Positions 1 through 10,165 of a DNA stretch of 64,000 nucleotides are shown here, piece after piece. Each line of letters begins with the position of its first letter. Position 1 is the stretch's first letter. The stretch is taken from the NCBI GenBank assembly GCA_026709025.1, contig JAPOTT010000005.1, positions 58,321-122,320 of the forward strand. Direction: 5' to 3'. The stretch comes from a bacterium (GTDB lineage Bacteria > Actinomycetota > Acidimicrobiia > Acidimicrobiales > Bin134). The notes below the pieces were generated by a model that saw nothing but the letters and a program-made list of their open reading frames with translations, was not told the DNA's origin and did not search any database. A program made the translations under genes and the position numbers.

Positions 1-18
1 TTAATCACCAAACGCTAA

Positions 19-471
19 CTAGAAATTGGTGTGCTGGGCTAAATGCGAGCGATATGTAGCATGTTCGGCGGAGTTCAACAACGCACGCAAGCCAAACACC
101 CAGCATGCATAGTCGCCGTCTAGCTTCATTCGCCCTGTCATGTAGGCCAGATCTGGGTGATCGCCGTTGGAAATTTCTGCCTTAGCATCGGCGTACTTGT
201 AAACGATTCCTACGTTGGCATCTGCTAACTTGCCCGCAGCTATCTCCACAAGCCTGCCGTTGCAGATAACCATGTAGTACGGCACCTTGTGTAGCAAACT
301 ATCTGGGTTTTCTGGCCCGCTAGCAGCCAATGGCACATCAACCACCTCAAAGTTAGCCACGCAATCTGTACCCGGCCGCTCGGGCCATGCTGAAGCGGCC
401 TGATAGTTCAGCTCAAACCATTTCTGTGTAAGGTACTGAGCGCTTTGCATCTGCCTAGTGGATTCCTGCAA
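19..471 (-). CDS. conserved hypothetical protein, possibly sterol-carrier-like
   Basis: 150 aa ORF following the Mca-like gene with a 17 bp overlap; family not certain. Confidence 0.55.
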   Translation of the reverse strand: MQESTRQMQSAQYLTQKWFELNYQAASAWPERPGTDCVANFEVVDVPLAASGPENPDSLLHKVPYYMVICNGRLVEIAAGKLADANVGIVYKYADAKAEISNGDHPDLAYMTGRMKLDGDYACWVFGLRALLNSAEHATYRSHLAQHTNF

Positions 472-1306
472 ACAGATCTATCTCGGGTATCTGTGCATCC
501 ACCAAACAACGGGCCCGCTCGTAATCCTCATAGGGGTAAGCTTCAGCTACATGATGATCTGCTAGGCCAAACCAAAACTTGGATTCGGGATCTACCTGCG
601 TTGCGTGTGCCAAAAGGGCTGCAGAGCGACGGTGGAAGTGCGCAGAGCAATCCACGCGCGTGGTAATGGAAGCATCGTTGAATTCTCGATTGAACCAGCG
701 CTCCTCATAGGGCGACTCCAAGCCCAGTTCCTGAAACTTAGCATGCAACGCATGCAGGCGCAGGCCAGACCATGTGACGTAGTACATCTTAAGCGGCTGC
801 CACGGTTCTCCGGCCTCGGGAAAGGCATCGCAATCACCAGCGGCATCAAAGGCGGGGCTGCTAATTTCAGCCACCCGCAGATGATCGGGATGGCGGTAAC
901 CCTGCTGATCGGGCCCGTAGGTGACTATCACATGGGGCCGCTCTTGCCTAATGAAACCCACCAAGCGTCCGACCGCCTCATCTAAGGGGGCTTGAGCAAA
1001 GCAGCGAGGATCGGAGTTAGTTTCGCTGTCTTCCATACCGGAGTCTCTGTACCCCAAGTAATGCACGCTGCTGTAACCCAAAATATCGGCTGCGGCTGCC
1101 AACTCTTGGCGACGCACCTGCTCTATGTTCTCTAGTACCTCTGGCCTGTCCATGGCCGGGTTCAATACCTCGCCTTCTTCACCACCGGTGCAACACACAA
1201 GCGAGGCCACCACACCGCTGTCGGTGTACATGGCTACAGTGGCCGACCCCTTAGAGGCTTCATCATCGGGATGGGCGTGAACCGTGAGAAGACGATGCTC
1301 TTTCAG
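455..1306 (-). CDS. mca: PIG-L/LmbE-family deacetylase, mycothiol S-conjugate amidase (Mca)-like; N-terminus extended relative to the ORF track
   Basis: The reading frame continues upstream of the M at 1231 as LKEHRLLTVHAHPDDEASKGSATVA, which contains the zinc-binding HPDDE motif; later YRHPDHLR motif. Confidence 0.8.
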   Translation of the reverse strand: MKEHRLLTVHAHPDDEASKGSATVAMYTDSGVVASLVCCTGGEEGEVLNPAMDRPEVLENIEQVRRQELAAAADILGYSSVHYLGYRDSGMEDSETNSDPRCFAQAPLDEAVGRLVGFIRQERPHVIVTYGPDQQGYRHPDHLRVAEISSPAFDAAGDCDAFPEAGEPWQPLKMYYVTWSGLRLHALHAKFQELGLESPYEERWFNREFNDASITTRVDCSAHFHRRSAALLAHATQVDPESKFWFGLADHHVAEAYPYEDYERARCLVDAQIPEIDLFAGIH

Positions 1307-1599
1307 GCTGATTCCCGCTCGGTACGATGGCGCCGCAAGCCAATAACCGGAGTGGAGGGAGCAAAGCCAGCTTCGGCCCGCTCAATCTCCGACTCTCCAC
1401 CCCAGAAACCAAGCTCACGCTGATCGCGCGCCCAAGAACGGCAGGCTCGAATCACCACGCAATCCCCACAAATCCTCCGAGCAGCGTTTTCACGCCTCTC
1501 TCGAGCCGAGGGGCGTTCACCCGCCGGAGGGAAAAATAGGTCGCTCTTCCCCGTACAGTTCGCATTTTCCATCCACCAAGGCCGAGGCTCCATTGCCAT
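1303..1599 (-). CDS. WhiB-family Fe-S transcriptional regulator
   Basis: Four-Cys pattern including CGDC, followed by GFWGG. Confidence 0.92.
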   Translation of the reverse strand: MAMEPRPWWMENANCTGKSDLFFPPAGERPSARERRENAARRICGDCVVIRACRSWARDQRELGFWGGESEIERAEAGFAPSTPVIGLRRHRTERESA

Positions 1600-1780
1600 C
1601 TCCCGCTGCTGCTGTTGTGTCTAAACACAAGAGCAAACGTTGTTTACTTTTCGGTTTACTTTTCGCTAACAAGTAACAATCCACATGTTGCACCACATAA
1701 GGCGCACCCATAGAGGAGTGCTGCTCTGTTCAGCTACGAATGTTAGACGTTTCTGCAAAACGCCGTCGGATACCTTATAT

Positions 1781-1803
1781 GAATAGTTTTCATAAAACTA
1801 TTC
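1781..1803. promoter_or_regulatory. perfect 10-bp inverted repeat GAATAGTTTT-CAT-AAAACTATTC, candidate operator
   Basis: Direct reading; lies between divergent whiB (-) and maoC-like (+). Confidence 0.55.
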
Positions 1804-1916
1804 TGATTTGAGATAGCTGCTAATAGGACTTGCAAAAGCCCTGCTAGATAGCTTAGGGGTCTGCGGGCTGTTATTATCTGCTGCCTAAAGTTTTCTGAAC
1901 CTCAAGAGGAGTCCCC

Positions 1917-2780
1917 ATGGCACTTGACCCATCCAAAGCTGGCATAAGCAGCCAACCAAGCATCTCTAGTTGGACCTCCAAAGATGCCCTTTTGTATGCC
2001 CTCGGCGTGGGTGCTGGCATGAGCGACCCCACCGGCTTTGAACTGGAGTTCACAACCGAAAACTCCCAAAGTATTATCCAAAAGGCTTTGCCCACCATGA
2101 GCGTGGTGCTTGGTGGCGGATTGCTGGCCGAAGAACACCCTTTGGCGAAGATTGGCAGCTTCAACATGACCATGTTGGTACACGGCGAACAAGGTCTTAC
2201 CCTCCACAAGCCGTTACCCGTGGAAGCTACCATTAGCGCAGTATCTAGGGTTGCGGGCATCTACGACAAAGGCAAGGCAGCCTTGGTTATATTAGAAACC
2301 GATGCCACAGACACAGCCGACAATCAGCCGCTGTTTTCCACCTCTAGTTCTTTGTTTATGCGTGGCGAAGGAGGTTTTGGGGGCGACCGAGGCCCGGCTA
2401 GTCCACCGCCTGTTCCAGAACGAACCAGCGACCATGTAGTTACCTACCAAACCCGCACAGACCAAGCTCTGCTGTATCGCCTCAACGGTGACCGCAATCC
2501 CTTGCACTCCGACCCCACTCTGGCCGCCGCTGCGGGCTTTGACAAGCCTATATTGCACGGTCTTTGCACCTACGGGTTTACTGGAAGGGCTTTACTGCAC
2601 GCTGTCTGTGGTAGCGACCCGACCCGTTTCAAAGCCATGCACGGACGCTTTTCTTCGCCGGTAATGCCCGGCGAAGCCCTAGACGTGCATATCTGGGACG
2701 AAGATAGTGGCTCAGCCCGATTCCAAACCCGCGTAGGCGACCGTGTGGTTCTAGATTCTGGAACCTTCACCTTTAGCTGA
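1917..2780 (+). CDS. MaoC-family enoyl-CoA hydratase/dehydratase
   Basis: Double hot-dog MaoC pattern: 'DQALLYRLNGDRNPLHSDP...PILHGLCTYGFTGRAL'. Confidence 0.88.
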   Translation: MALDPSKAGISSQPSISSWTSKDALLYALGVGAGMSDPTGFELEFTTENSQSIIQKALPTMSVVLGGGLLAEEHPLAKIGSFNMTMLVHGEQGLTLHKPLPVEATISAVSRVAGIYDKGKAALVILETDATDTADNQPLFSTSSSLFMRGEGGFGGDRGPASPPPVPERTSDHVVTYQTRTDQALLYRLNGDRNPLHSDPTLAAAAGFDKPILHGLCTYGFTGRALLHAVCGSDPTRFKAMHGRFSSPVMPGEALDVHIWDEDSGSARFQTRVGDRVVLDSGTFTFS

Positions 2781-2853
2781 CTACCTTTAGCTGACGGTGG
2801 GAACTGGTGGCCGGTGAATTGCCTGTAGCTGACCACCTTTAGCTGACGGTGGG
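2769..2853. repeat. three copies of ACCTTTAGCTGAC at the 3' end of the MaoC gene
   Basis: Copies at 2769-2781, 2783-2795 and 2835-2847; the last two also share trailing GGTGGG. Confidence 0.85.
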
Positions 2854-2868
2854 CTGCCTAGTTGCTAG

Positions 2869-4488
2869 CTAGGTGTCGGCGAGGGCGAAAATACTGCCCC
2901 GCCTGTCGCCCACATAAATCACCCCGTTCCAAACTGCCGGGGTGGACTCTATGCAACCCCCCGGTGTAACCCGCCAGATTTCTTCGGGCTCGATTTGGGG
3001 TTCAGAAATGTCGTAGCCGTATATGGTGCCGTTGCAGTCGGCTTGGATCAACACATCGTCGATCACCACCGGAGACGACCACACAGGGCCAGCTAGTCGC
3101 TTGCGCCACACAACCTCTCCTGTGGTGCGGCTAAGGCCATACAAATTACCAGCGCTAGCGGGCACATAAACCATCTCAGAGGTAATAGCCGGGGTAGCCC
3201 ATACCCCATCAACCTCAGCTGTTCGCAAATCTGTAGCCCACACCAAAGGATCAGCAGCCGAGGGGTCTAGTTTGAGCATCTGCCCTAGTTGCTGGCTACG
3301 GGCATTGCCCCTTTCATATTCCACACCCACATATAGGTAACCCCCAGCATCGGCCACCACAGTGGCATCAACATCATCGCCCACCCAGTAACGAAACACC
3401 CGTTGCGGATCGCTGCCGTTAGCTAGCCCGGAAATGTCCCATCCCTGAACTAGCCCACCCGAGTTGCCAAAATACAAGGTGTTGCCCACCACGGTCATCC
3501 CACCTTCGATGGACACATTGTCGTCACCCAAGTCGTCTAGCAGCTCCTGATCCCACCCAGCGCTGTTGAACACCAACTCCGGGTCTATCGCTACTAGCCC
3601 CTCGGAGTCGTAGCTGCGATTTAACTTGACGATATGGAACTGGCTGTTTTCGCCGCCTTGAAATAGGTAGTCATCTAGCACTAGCGAGGCACCATCCCAA
3701 TCGTTATTCCACAAAATAGGCGACACGTCATAGGCGCTTAGCGACCAGAGTTGGATGGGCTCGACTCTGTCGTAGGCGATGATCCTGAAGTAATTGTCAC
3801 GCGAGCCGAAATACACCAAGGGGAAACCATCGGGGTCTACGGTTACCGATCCCTTCACCAGATCGCCCACCACATACTCAGCTAGCAGTTGCGTGCCGGT
3901 AGCCGCATCCAAAAAATGTACGCCAGGGGCAAAAGAGCCCACGATCACCCAGGATCGTCCCGCCCTTTCATCAACCACCGCAGGCTGGCCAGTCCAACCG
4001 GTGCCACACCAAAGGGTTACCCCCTCAGCCCAGCTAGTTTCAGAACACAAATCTAAATCGGGGGTACCGCTAAATTGCCAGAGCACCCGTGGAGCGCGCT
4101 TAGGTGCTGGCCCTGTGCCATAGAAAGTGCGGGTGGGGTTGCCCCTAAAGGTAAACAGCCCATCTGCTGTTCCGTACGGCCTGCCCACAGATTTAGGATC
4201 TACCCAGCCATCGTAGGGTTCTGGCGATGGGGTGGGGCTAGGGGTTGGGCTAGGAGTAGCGGTTGGGGTTGGGGTTGTAGGGGTGAGGGTTGTTTGGGTG
4301 GGCGCGGCATCGGTTGGGGTTGGTGCGGTTGGCAACATAACGGTGGGTGCCACGCCAGCAGTTGTAACCGTTTTATTGCTGGGCACCTGCTCCGCATTTG
4401 GGGCGCTCAAGTTGAGGGAAACAAGCAGCGCTACCCCAGCCGCAACCACCACCAACCCCAGCCCAGCCCATGCCCGCCAATCACCCAC
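2869..4488 (-). CDS. membrane-anchored PQQ-like beta-propeller protein with P/T-rich linker
   Basis: N-terminal TM, TPTPTATPSPTPSPTPSPEP linker, repeated blades such as 'VYVPASAGNLYGLSRTTGEVVWRKRL'. Confidence 0.8.
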   Translation of the reverse strand: MGDWRAWAGLGLVVVAAGVALLVSLNLSAPNAEQVPSNKTVTTAGVAPTVMLPTAPTPTDAAPTQTTLTPTTPTPTATPSPTPSPTPSPEPYDGWVDPKSVGRPYGTADGLFTFRGNPTRTFYGTGPAPKRAPRVLWQFSGTPDLDLCSETSWAEGVTLWCGTGWTGQPAVVDERAGRSWVIVGSFAPGVHFLDAATGTQLLAEYVVGDLVKGSVTVDPDGFPLVYFGSRDNYFRIIAYDRVEPIQLWSLSAYDVSPILWNNDWDGASLVLDDYLFQGGENSQFHIVKLNRSYDSEGLVAIDPELVFNSAGWDQELLDDLGDDNVSIEGGMTVVGNTLYFGNSGGLVQGWDISGLANGSDPQRVFRYWVGDDVDATVVADAGGYLYVGVEYERGNARSQQLGQMLKLDPSAADPLVWATDLRTAEVDGVWATPAITSEMVYVPASAGNLYGLSRTTGEVVWRKRLAGPVWSSPVVIDDVLIQADCNGTIYGYDISEPQIEPEEIWRVTPGGCIESTPAVWNGVIYVGDRRGSIFALADT

Positions 4489-4608
4489 ACTGTTTACATT
4501 AGAGCCTGCATTAGGGCCTCGGGTGCATTATGGTCGACACATTCACTTAGGCACATTCACAAAGCGCTAGCGACCATACTGTCTTAGGTAACTGCTAGCA
4601 TTTCGGCT

Positions 4609-5466
4609 ATGGGTAGATTTAGACGCACATTGGACACCGCTAAGGCTTCTTGGGCGGTTTTGCAACACGATAGAGAGCTAGCGCTGCTGCCGATAATGGG
4701 AGCATTAACCTCTCTCGCAGTAGTGATAGGCGTGGGTGTCCCAATCTGGTTGTCCACCAGCGGCATCAGCGGTGGCGAGGGCAGCGCTGGCAATGAGCCA
4801 ATGCTGTGGATTGGTGGCCTCGTCATCGCCCTAGGTATCACCATCGTCACGGTTTTCTTCCATACTGCGGTTGTTGCGGGCGCTAGGGAACGCTTCAGCG
4901 GAGGCGACCCTACCATCGCTAGTGCAATCAAAACTGCTTTCTCCCTGCTAGGTGTCATCATTCCTTGGGCAATTCTGGCAACCACTGTGGGGATGATCTT
5001 GCGGGCAATCCAAAACTCAGACAACATGGTCACTCGTTTCTTGGGCAGCCTGTTAAACATGGCTTGGGGGGTTCTAACCTTTTTGGTTGTGCCAATCTTG
5101 GTGGTTGAAAAAACTGGCCCCTTCCAATCTTTGCGGCGCTCTGGCGAACTGCTCCGCAAAACTTGGGGTGAAAACCTCATCGCACAGGTGGGCTTCGGCC
5201 TAATCGGCTTTTTGGCCGCAATACCTGGCTTGATCATATTTGCCCTGGGTGCTGCTACTGGAGGCGCTGGGGCTGTTATCGGGGGTGTCATCGGCTTTGG
5301 TTGGATAGCACTTGTGGTGGTGGTTATCACCACGCTTACCGCCATCTTTCAGATGGCCTTATACCTTTATGCCACCACCGGACAGGTGCCAGATGGTTTT
5401 CAGGGCTCAGGTATGTCTGATGTGTTCAACGAGCGCTCTCAAGGCCCCTTGATGAGAGGCTTCTAA
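4609..5466 (+). CDS. multi-TM membrane protein (DUF6159-like)
   Basis: Several hydrophobic helices; overall resemblance to DUF6159. Confidence 0.6.
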   Translation: MGRFRRTLDTAKASWAVLQHDRELALLPIMGALTSLAVVIGVGVPIWLSTSGISGGEGSAGNEPMLWIGGLVIALGITIVTVFFHTAVVAGARERFSGGDPTIASAIKTAFSLLGVIIPWAILATTVGMILRAIQNSDNMVTRFLGSLLNMAWGVLTFLVVPILVVEKTGPFQSLRRSGELLRKTWGENLIAQVGFGLIGFLAAIPGLIIFALGAATGGAGAVIGGVIGFGWIALVVVVITTLTAIFQMALYLYATTGQVPDGFQGSGMSDVFNERSQGPLMRGF

Positions 5467-5500
5467 GCTGTACCGCAATCCCCAAGCCGAAGCAGATGCT

Positions 5501-6517
5501 GTGGTTGGGGCGGGTCGGGTGGCTCGCCTGCTAGAGCCCTCGCCCCCAGCTGTTAACAGCGCACCCTGGTTTGCCGACGACCCAGCCCACATTAGCGATA
5601 TAGCCGGCGTTGATGCGCTAGCAGGCACAGATGTAAGTGATGATGTTGCAGTAGTGTCGGTAACTAGTGCTGGGAGCCTCCGCTGGGCTGATCTAGCAGA
5701 ATCCGACGAAACTATCGCTGCTTATTGCACACCTCGTTGGTTAGCCAACCACAAGACACTGCAAAAAGTGCCAACTCACTACCCCACACGACGCGACGAT
5801 CTGCATCGTCTGGCTTACGGGGTTATCAGCAATGCCCGCAAAGCCGCTAACGGAAAGTTTGGGCTGCGCTGGACTCTAGGGGGGTTCGGCACACCGTTTT
5901 TTGGTGCCGACACTCAAGTGCGGGTGCAAGGTGGCTGGTTGGTGCTACAAAGCGGACAAGATACCAAAGCTGAGCCCATCAGCAGCTTGGCCGCAGCCGC
6001 AGAGTTTCTCAAAACAAGCGTCAACGCCGAACAAGCCGAACATGACACCGTGGCCTTAGGCGACTTAAACCGCCCGCTCACCATAGACGAAGAGCTGGTT
6101 AGCTTCATCAGCGACTGGTTTGGCATGGCCACCTTTGCGCTTGAGGAACTGCGCTGCACTACCCGCAGTGCCTCTAGCGCTGGCGCTGGTGTATCTAGCA
6201 GCCAACCTAGCCGAGTGCAGCTTTGGCCTGGACACTTCGACGTTGCTGTAGAGATGGGCGATGCCACAGCGCAACCGGTTACCCGAGCCACCTTCGGTGC
6301 ATCTACAGGGGATGCGGCTCACCCCGAGCCCTACCTTTACGTTGGCCCGTGGCGACCTTATCAGCCAAACGAGGCTTTTTGGAACGATCCCTGCTGGAAC
6401 GACACAGCCTTCAACGGGGCATCCTTGCCCTATTCAGAAATAGTGGGCCGGGCCAACCCGTGCAGCATCGCCCTTGACTTCTATCAACACGCTCTAGGGC
6501 GGATTATTGGCAACTAG
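5501..6517 (+). CDS. conserved hypothetical protein
   Basis: Long ORF consistent with the local coding strand; no family recognised; start uncertain (GTG 5501 or CTG 5468). Confidence 0.65.
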   Translation: MVGAGRVARLLEPSPPAVNSAPWFADDPAHISDIAGVDALAGTDVSDDVAVVSVTSAGSLRWADLAESDETIAAYCTPRWLANHKTLQKVPTHYPTRRDDLHRLAYGVISNARKAANGKFGLRWTLGGFGTPFFGADTQVRVQGGWLVLQSGQDTKAEPISSLAAAAEFLKTSVNAEQAEHDTVALGDLNRPLTIDEELVSFISDWFGMATFALEELRCTTRSASSAGAGVSSSQPSRVQLWPGHFDVAVEMGDATAQPVTRATFGASTGDAAHPEPYLYVGPWRPYQPNEAFWNDPCWNDTAFNGASLPYSEIVGRANPCSIALDFYQHALGRIIGN

Positions 6518-6609
6518 GTTAGCTAGTACACATATAGTGGATCGCGAAGATTCATCAACGAACTACCACCAATAGTGTTGTGTAAGTTCGCAAGCAGAAA
6601 TCGAGGCTC

Positions 6610-7371
6610 ATGGGGGAAGCATTCGGAATTGACATAGGAGGCAGCGGCATAAAGGCCGCGCCCGTAGATACACGCACTGGCGAACTGCTAGCGGAACGAC
6701 ATCGGATTCCCACTCCTGAAACAGGCACCCCCGATGAGATCACAGAGGTTATCTGCGAGTTGGCAAGTTCGTTTGGTTGGAAGGGGCCAGTGGGCTGTAC
6801 GTTTCCGGGCCCGGTAATAGGTGGATCTGTAAAGTGGGTCACCCACCTTGATGACTCGTGGGCTGGCATAGACATCGCCCACAAGATGAGCAGCCAGCTA
6901 GGGGCTCCGGTAACCATCGTTAACGATGCCGATGCTGCGGGCATCGCCGAGATAACCCACGGAGCAGGGTTAGGGCGCAATGGTACGGTGTGCTTCACGG
7001 CCTTTGGCACCGGCATCGGCAGTTCGGTGTTTGTAAACGGAATGCTGGTTCCCAACATGGAGTTTGGCCACCTCTACCTAGCTGGTCACCAAAACGATGT
7101 TGAGCGCTATGCCGCAGCGAGAATTCGCGATGAACAAGAACTCAGCTGGCCAACATGGACTAAAAGAGTCCGCCAATACCTACAACACTTAGAAATCCTC
7201 ATCTCGCCGAGCCTTTTTATACTAGGTGGGGGCATCAGCAAAGATTTTCACCTCTGGGGGCCACTGTTAGAAGTGGAAACCGAAGTGGCGGTGGCCAAAA
7301 TGAGAAACAACGCTGGCATCGTGGGTGCCGCCATGGCCAGCTACAACTCCCTATCTCCGCAGATGGCCTAA
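6610..7371 (+). CDS. ppgK: polyphosphate glucokinase (ROK family)
   Basis: [29 protein letters not shown] motifs. Confidence 0.92.
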   Translation: MGEAFGIDIGGSGIKAAPVDTRTGELLAERHRIPTPETGTPDEITEVICELASSFGWKGPVGCTFPGPVIGGSVKWVTHLDDSWAGIDIAHKMSSQLGAPVTIVNDADAAGIAEITHGAGLGRNGTVCFTAFGTGIGSSVFVNGMLVPNMEFGHLYLAGHQNDVERYAAARIRDEQELSWPTWTKRVRQYLQHLEILISPSLFILGGGISKDFHLWGPLLEVETEVAVAKMRNNAGIVGAAMASYNSLSPQMA

Positions 7372-9497
7372 ACACCTAGAACCCGCAGCTGCTCCCACTC
7401 ATCTAGCAAGCTGGAGTCCACAGAACGCAAAAGGTGTTGAAGCTGGCCGGTGAGTTCGCCAAGCTGTTCATCTACAAAAGCAGCGGGAACGGTTTGTATT
7501 AAGGCCTTGTAGCAGTCTGAGAGATACCGCAGCAAAACTCCTTCGGCCCGCTTGATACCGTAGCGCGATACATACTGATTGAAGGTGTCGCCTATCTCTA
7601 GGAGATCACGCGCCACAGATTTAGGGCTGGGCCGGTGGTAGCCAACCCACGGGTGATAGCGAGCAAACACCTCAAACGCAGGCTGAATGAACTCAACCTC
7701 GGGTTGGGGCCAACTCACCTGCGCCAAACGCTCTAGGCGCTCTTCGTATTCAACTCCGGTGGCCTTAAGCTCAGCCATAAGCTCGTCGCGGGCCTTATCG
7801 CGCTGCGCTAACAACACCACAGACGGATTCTCTAGCACCGATTCCACCACGCTGAGCACCTGTAGGTAATAGCTAGGATCTTCTGTGTCTAAGGTTTCAA
7901 TGGCCTCCACCGCAAACAGCCCCAAAGGCTGATTGAGCCTGAACTCATCTTGAAGATCTAGCTGCACCCGTACCGGCCGTCCCAAATCATCAGGTGTGGC
8001 TAAAACCTCTACTATCTCCGCATCTAATAGCGAACGAAACACGCCCACTGCCTTGCGGATGTGCTGACGCTGTCGACCTCGGGGCTCATGATTATCGGTT
8101 AGCAACCGCTTCATGGCTGCACAACCATCGCCGGGGCGATCCAACACGTTAAGCATCATGGAATGCGTAACTCCAAAGCTAGACTCCAGCGTTTCAGGTT
8201 GGCCGTACCAAAGACGCTGCATCGTGTCAGCGTCATAATGGGCGTAGTTCTGCTCTGGGGGCTTCTTTTTGGTGAGCTTGCGACGTTTATGCGGATCCGC
8301 TGCCGACTTGGCTTCAGCCCGAAGATTCTCAACAACGTGCGAAGGAGCCTGCACCCACACGCTGCCAGCTTCGTCAAAACCCCGTCTACCGGCCCGACCA
8401 GCAATCTGCTGAAAATCTCGCACCGACAACACCCGTGTGCGTCTGCCGTCATACTTATATAAGCGGGTGAACAACACCGTGCGGATGGGTACGTTCACGC
8501 CCACGCCTAAGGTATCTGTGCCGCAGATGAGCTTGAGGTGGCCGAGTTGAGCTAACCGTTCAACCAAGCGCCTGTACTTAGGCAACAAACCAGCGTGATG
8601 CACCCCAACACCAGCTAACACAAAGCGCCGCAAATCCTTACCAAACGGCGTATCAAACTTAAACCCATCCACCTCAGATTTCAGAGCTGCTTTTTCTGTG
8701 GCATTCAAAACACCCAGGCTGGTCAGGCTTTGCGCCTGCGCGGTGGCCTCTCGTTGGGTGAAGTGGACGATGTAAACAGGTGCCTTATCGGTGCTCAACA
8801 GTTCGGCAATGGTGGAATGCAGAGGTGTCTGTTTGTACTCAATGTCTAGGGGCACAGGACGCTCAACCGATGCCACTAAAGCGCTATCTCTGCCATTTCT
8901 TTTGCTTAGATCGCGCCGCAACCCTGTTGTGTCACCCAGCGTTGCCGACATCAACAAAAACTGTGCTCGGTTTAACTCCAACAACGGCACCTGCCAAGCC
9001 CAACCCCTATCTCGGTCGCTGTAATAGTGAAACTCATCCATCACAACCAGATCCGCATCTGTTGCGCTACCAGAACGCAACGCCCGCAGTGCCAGTATCT
9101 CCGCAGTACAGGCCAGCACCGGTGCATCGGGGTTCACAGATGCATCGCCGGTAACCATGCCCACATTGCGTGGCCCAAGCGCATCTGCCAACTCAAAGAA
9201 CTTCTCGCTCACCAATGCTTTAATCGGCGCTGTGTATACGGCTTTTTGATGTTGCGCTAGTGCTGCAAAAGCTCCTGCCAACGCCACCAAAGACTTCCCA
9301 GACCCAGTGGGCGTGGCCAAAACTACGTTGTCACCTGCTAACAGCCGTAGCACCGCTTCGCCTTGGTGGGCATACAAATCTAACCCGGCTGCGTCAGCCC
9401 AATCACAAAAGATACCCAAAAGCTCATCGGGCGAAGCTGCATCGCTGCTGCTGCCCAAACCAGCTATGAAGTCGACGAGCTTAGGCGTGGGCTGCAC
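7368..9497 (-). CDS. Ski2-like DEAD/DEAH-box helicase with DUF3516-like C-terminus
   Basis: [30 protein letters not shown] motifs. Confidence 0.9.
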   Translation of the reverse strand: MQPTPKLVDFIAGLGSSSDAASPDELLGIFCDWADAAGLDLYAHQGEAVLRLLAGDNVVLATPTGSGKSLVALAGAFAALAQHQKAVYTAPIKALVSEKFFELADALGPRNVGMVTGDASVNPDAPVLACTAEILALRALRSGSATDADLVVMDEFHYYSDRDRGWAWQVPLLELNRAQFLLMSATLGDTTGLRRDLSKRNGRDSALVASVERPVPLDIEYKQTPLHSTIAELLSTDKAPVYIVHFTQREATAQAQSLTSLGVLNATEKAALKSEVDGFKFDTPFGKDLRRFVLAGVGVHHAGLLPKYRRLVERLAQLGHLKLICGTDTLGVGVNVPIRTVLFTRLYKYDGRRTRVLSVRDFQQIAGRAGRRGFDEAGSVWVQAPSHVVENLRAEAKSAADPHKRRKLTKKKPPEQNYAHYDADTMQRLWYGQPETLESSFGVTHSMMLNVLDRPGDGCAAMKRLLTDNHEPRGRQRQHIRKAVGVFRSLLDAEIVEVLATPDDLGRPVRVQLDLQDEFRLNQPLGLFAVEAIETLDTEDPSYYLQVLSVVESVLENPSVVLLAQRDKARDELMAELKATGVEYEERLERLAQVSWPQPEVEFIQPAFEVFARYHPWVGYHRPSPKSVARDLLEIGDTFNQYVSRYGIKRAEGVLLRYLSDCYKALIQTVPAAFVDEQLGELTGQLQHLLRSVDSSLLDEWEQLRVLGV

Positions 9498-9863
9498 CGG
9501 TCAATTCTGCCCACCAAACACCTCACAAGTACACCTGTACACCCAAAAGCATCCTTTTTTGGTCTTGCGCAAAAAAATCTACAATTTCTTCTCCACAACA
9601 CTGCACGATTTCCTGCCACCCAATCTACCGCTGAAACCCCTGTTCAAAGGGCTATTGCTCCTAATCAACAGCAAGCATTCCACAGTTGTTTTGAAGCATT
9701 TGCGATTGCCCCCAAGCTACTGCCACTACAAGTGGGAATGTTTTAGTAATTCACCTTGCCAAACTGCTTGCCGTGCTCATCGGTCTGAGCGCATCTACTA
9801 ATAGAAAACACCTATCTGAGCTATAACCCGCAACTCAGATACGCCACAACTCGAAAGGAAAAA

Positions 9864-10079
9864 ATGAACCCAAACACAAACAACCTCATCGGGCCAGCAG
9901 CAGCCTGCCAAATGCTAAACCTCAGCCCCGCAATCTTGTTGCGAAGCATCAACGACGGTATCGTGCCTGCTTACCGCATCGGCGACGTTGTTCGCTTCCG
10001 GCCTTCAGAGTTGCGCCATCCGTCCTTTACCGGGCTTGCTGAGTACTACCGCTTCAAAGACCAACAAGCTGCCGCATGA
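9864..10079 (+). CDS. small excisionase/MerR-like helix-turn-helix protein
   Basis: 71 aa with 'IGPAAACQMLNLSPAILLRSINDGIVPAYRIGDVVRFRPSEL'; upstream AAAGGA SD. Confidence 0.75.
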   Translation: MNPNTNNLIGPAAACQMLNLSPAILLRSINDGIVPAYRIGDVVRFRPSELRHPSFTGLAEYYRFKDQQAAA

Positions 10080-10120
10080 TTTCCCCGGTCAACTCTGAGA
10101 GCATTGCAGCGTCTATGCGG

Positions 10121-10153
10121 TAGGTGCCGCATCTGTTTAGATTGCGGCACCTA
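10121..10153. terminator. strong stem-loop between convergent genes, candidate bidirectional terminator without a T-tract
   Basis: 11-bp perfect arms TAGGTGCCGCA / TGCGGCACCTA. Confidence 0.6.
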
Positions 10154-10165
10154 GCTAGCGGCTCG

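Noticed and set aside
4075-4587. Plus-strand ORFs of 170, 112 and 109 aa
   Set aside because: Antisense to the PQQ-like gene; Gly/Val runs mirror the P/T linker codons
4584-5345. 253-aa minus-strand ORF
   Set aside because: Antisense to the membrane protein gene, which has the better coding pattern
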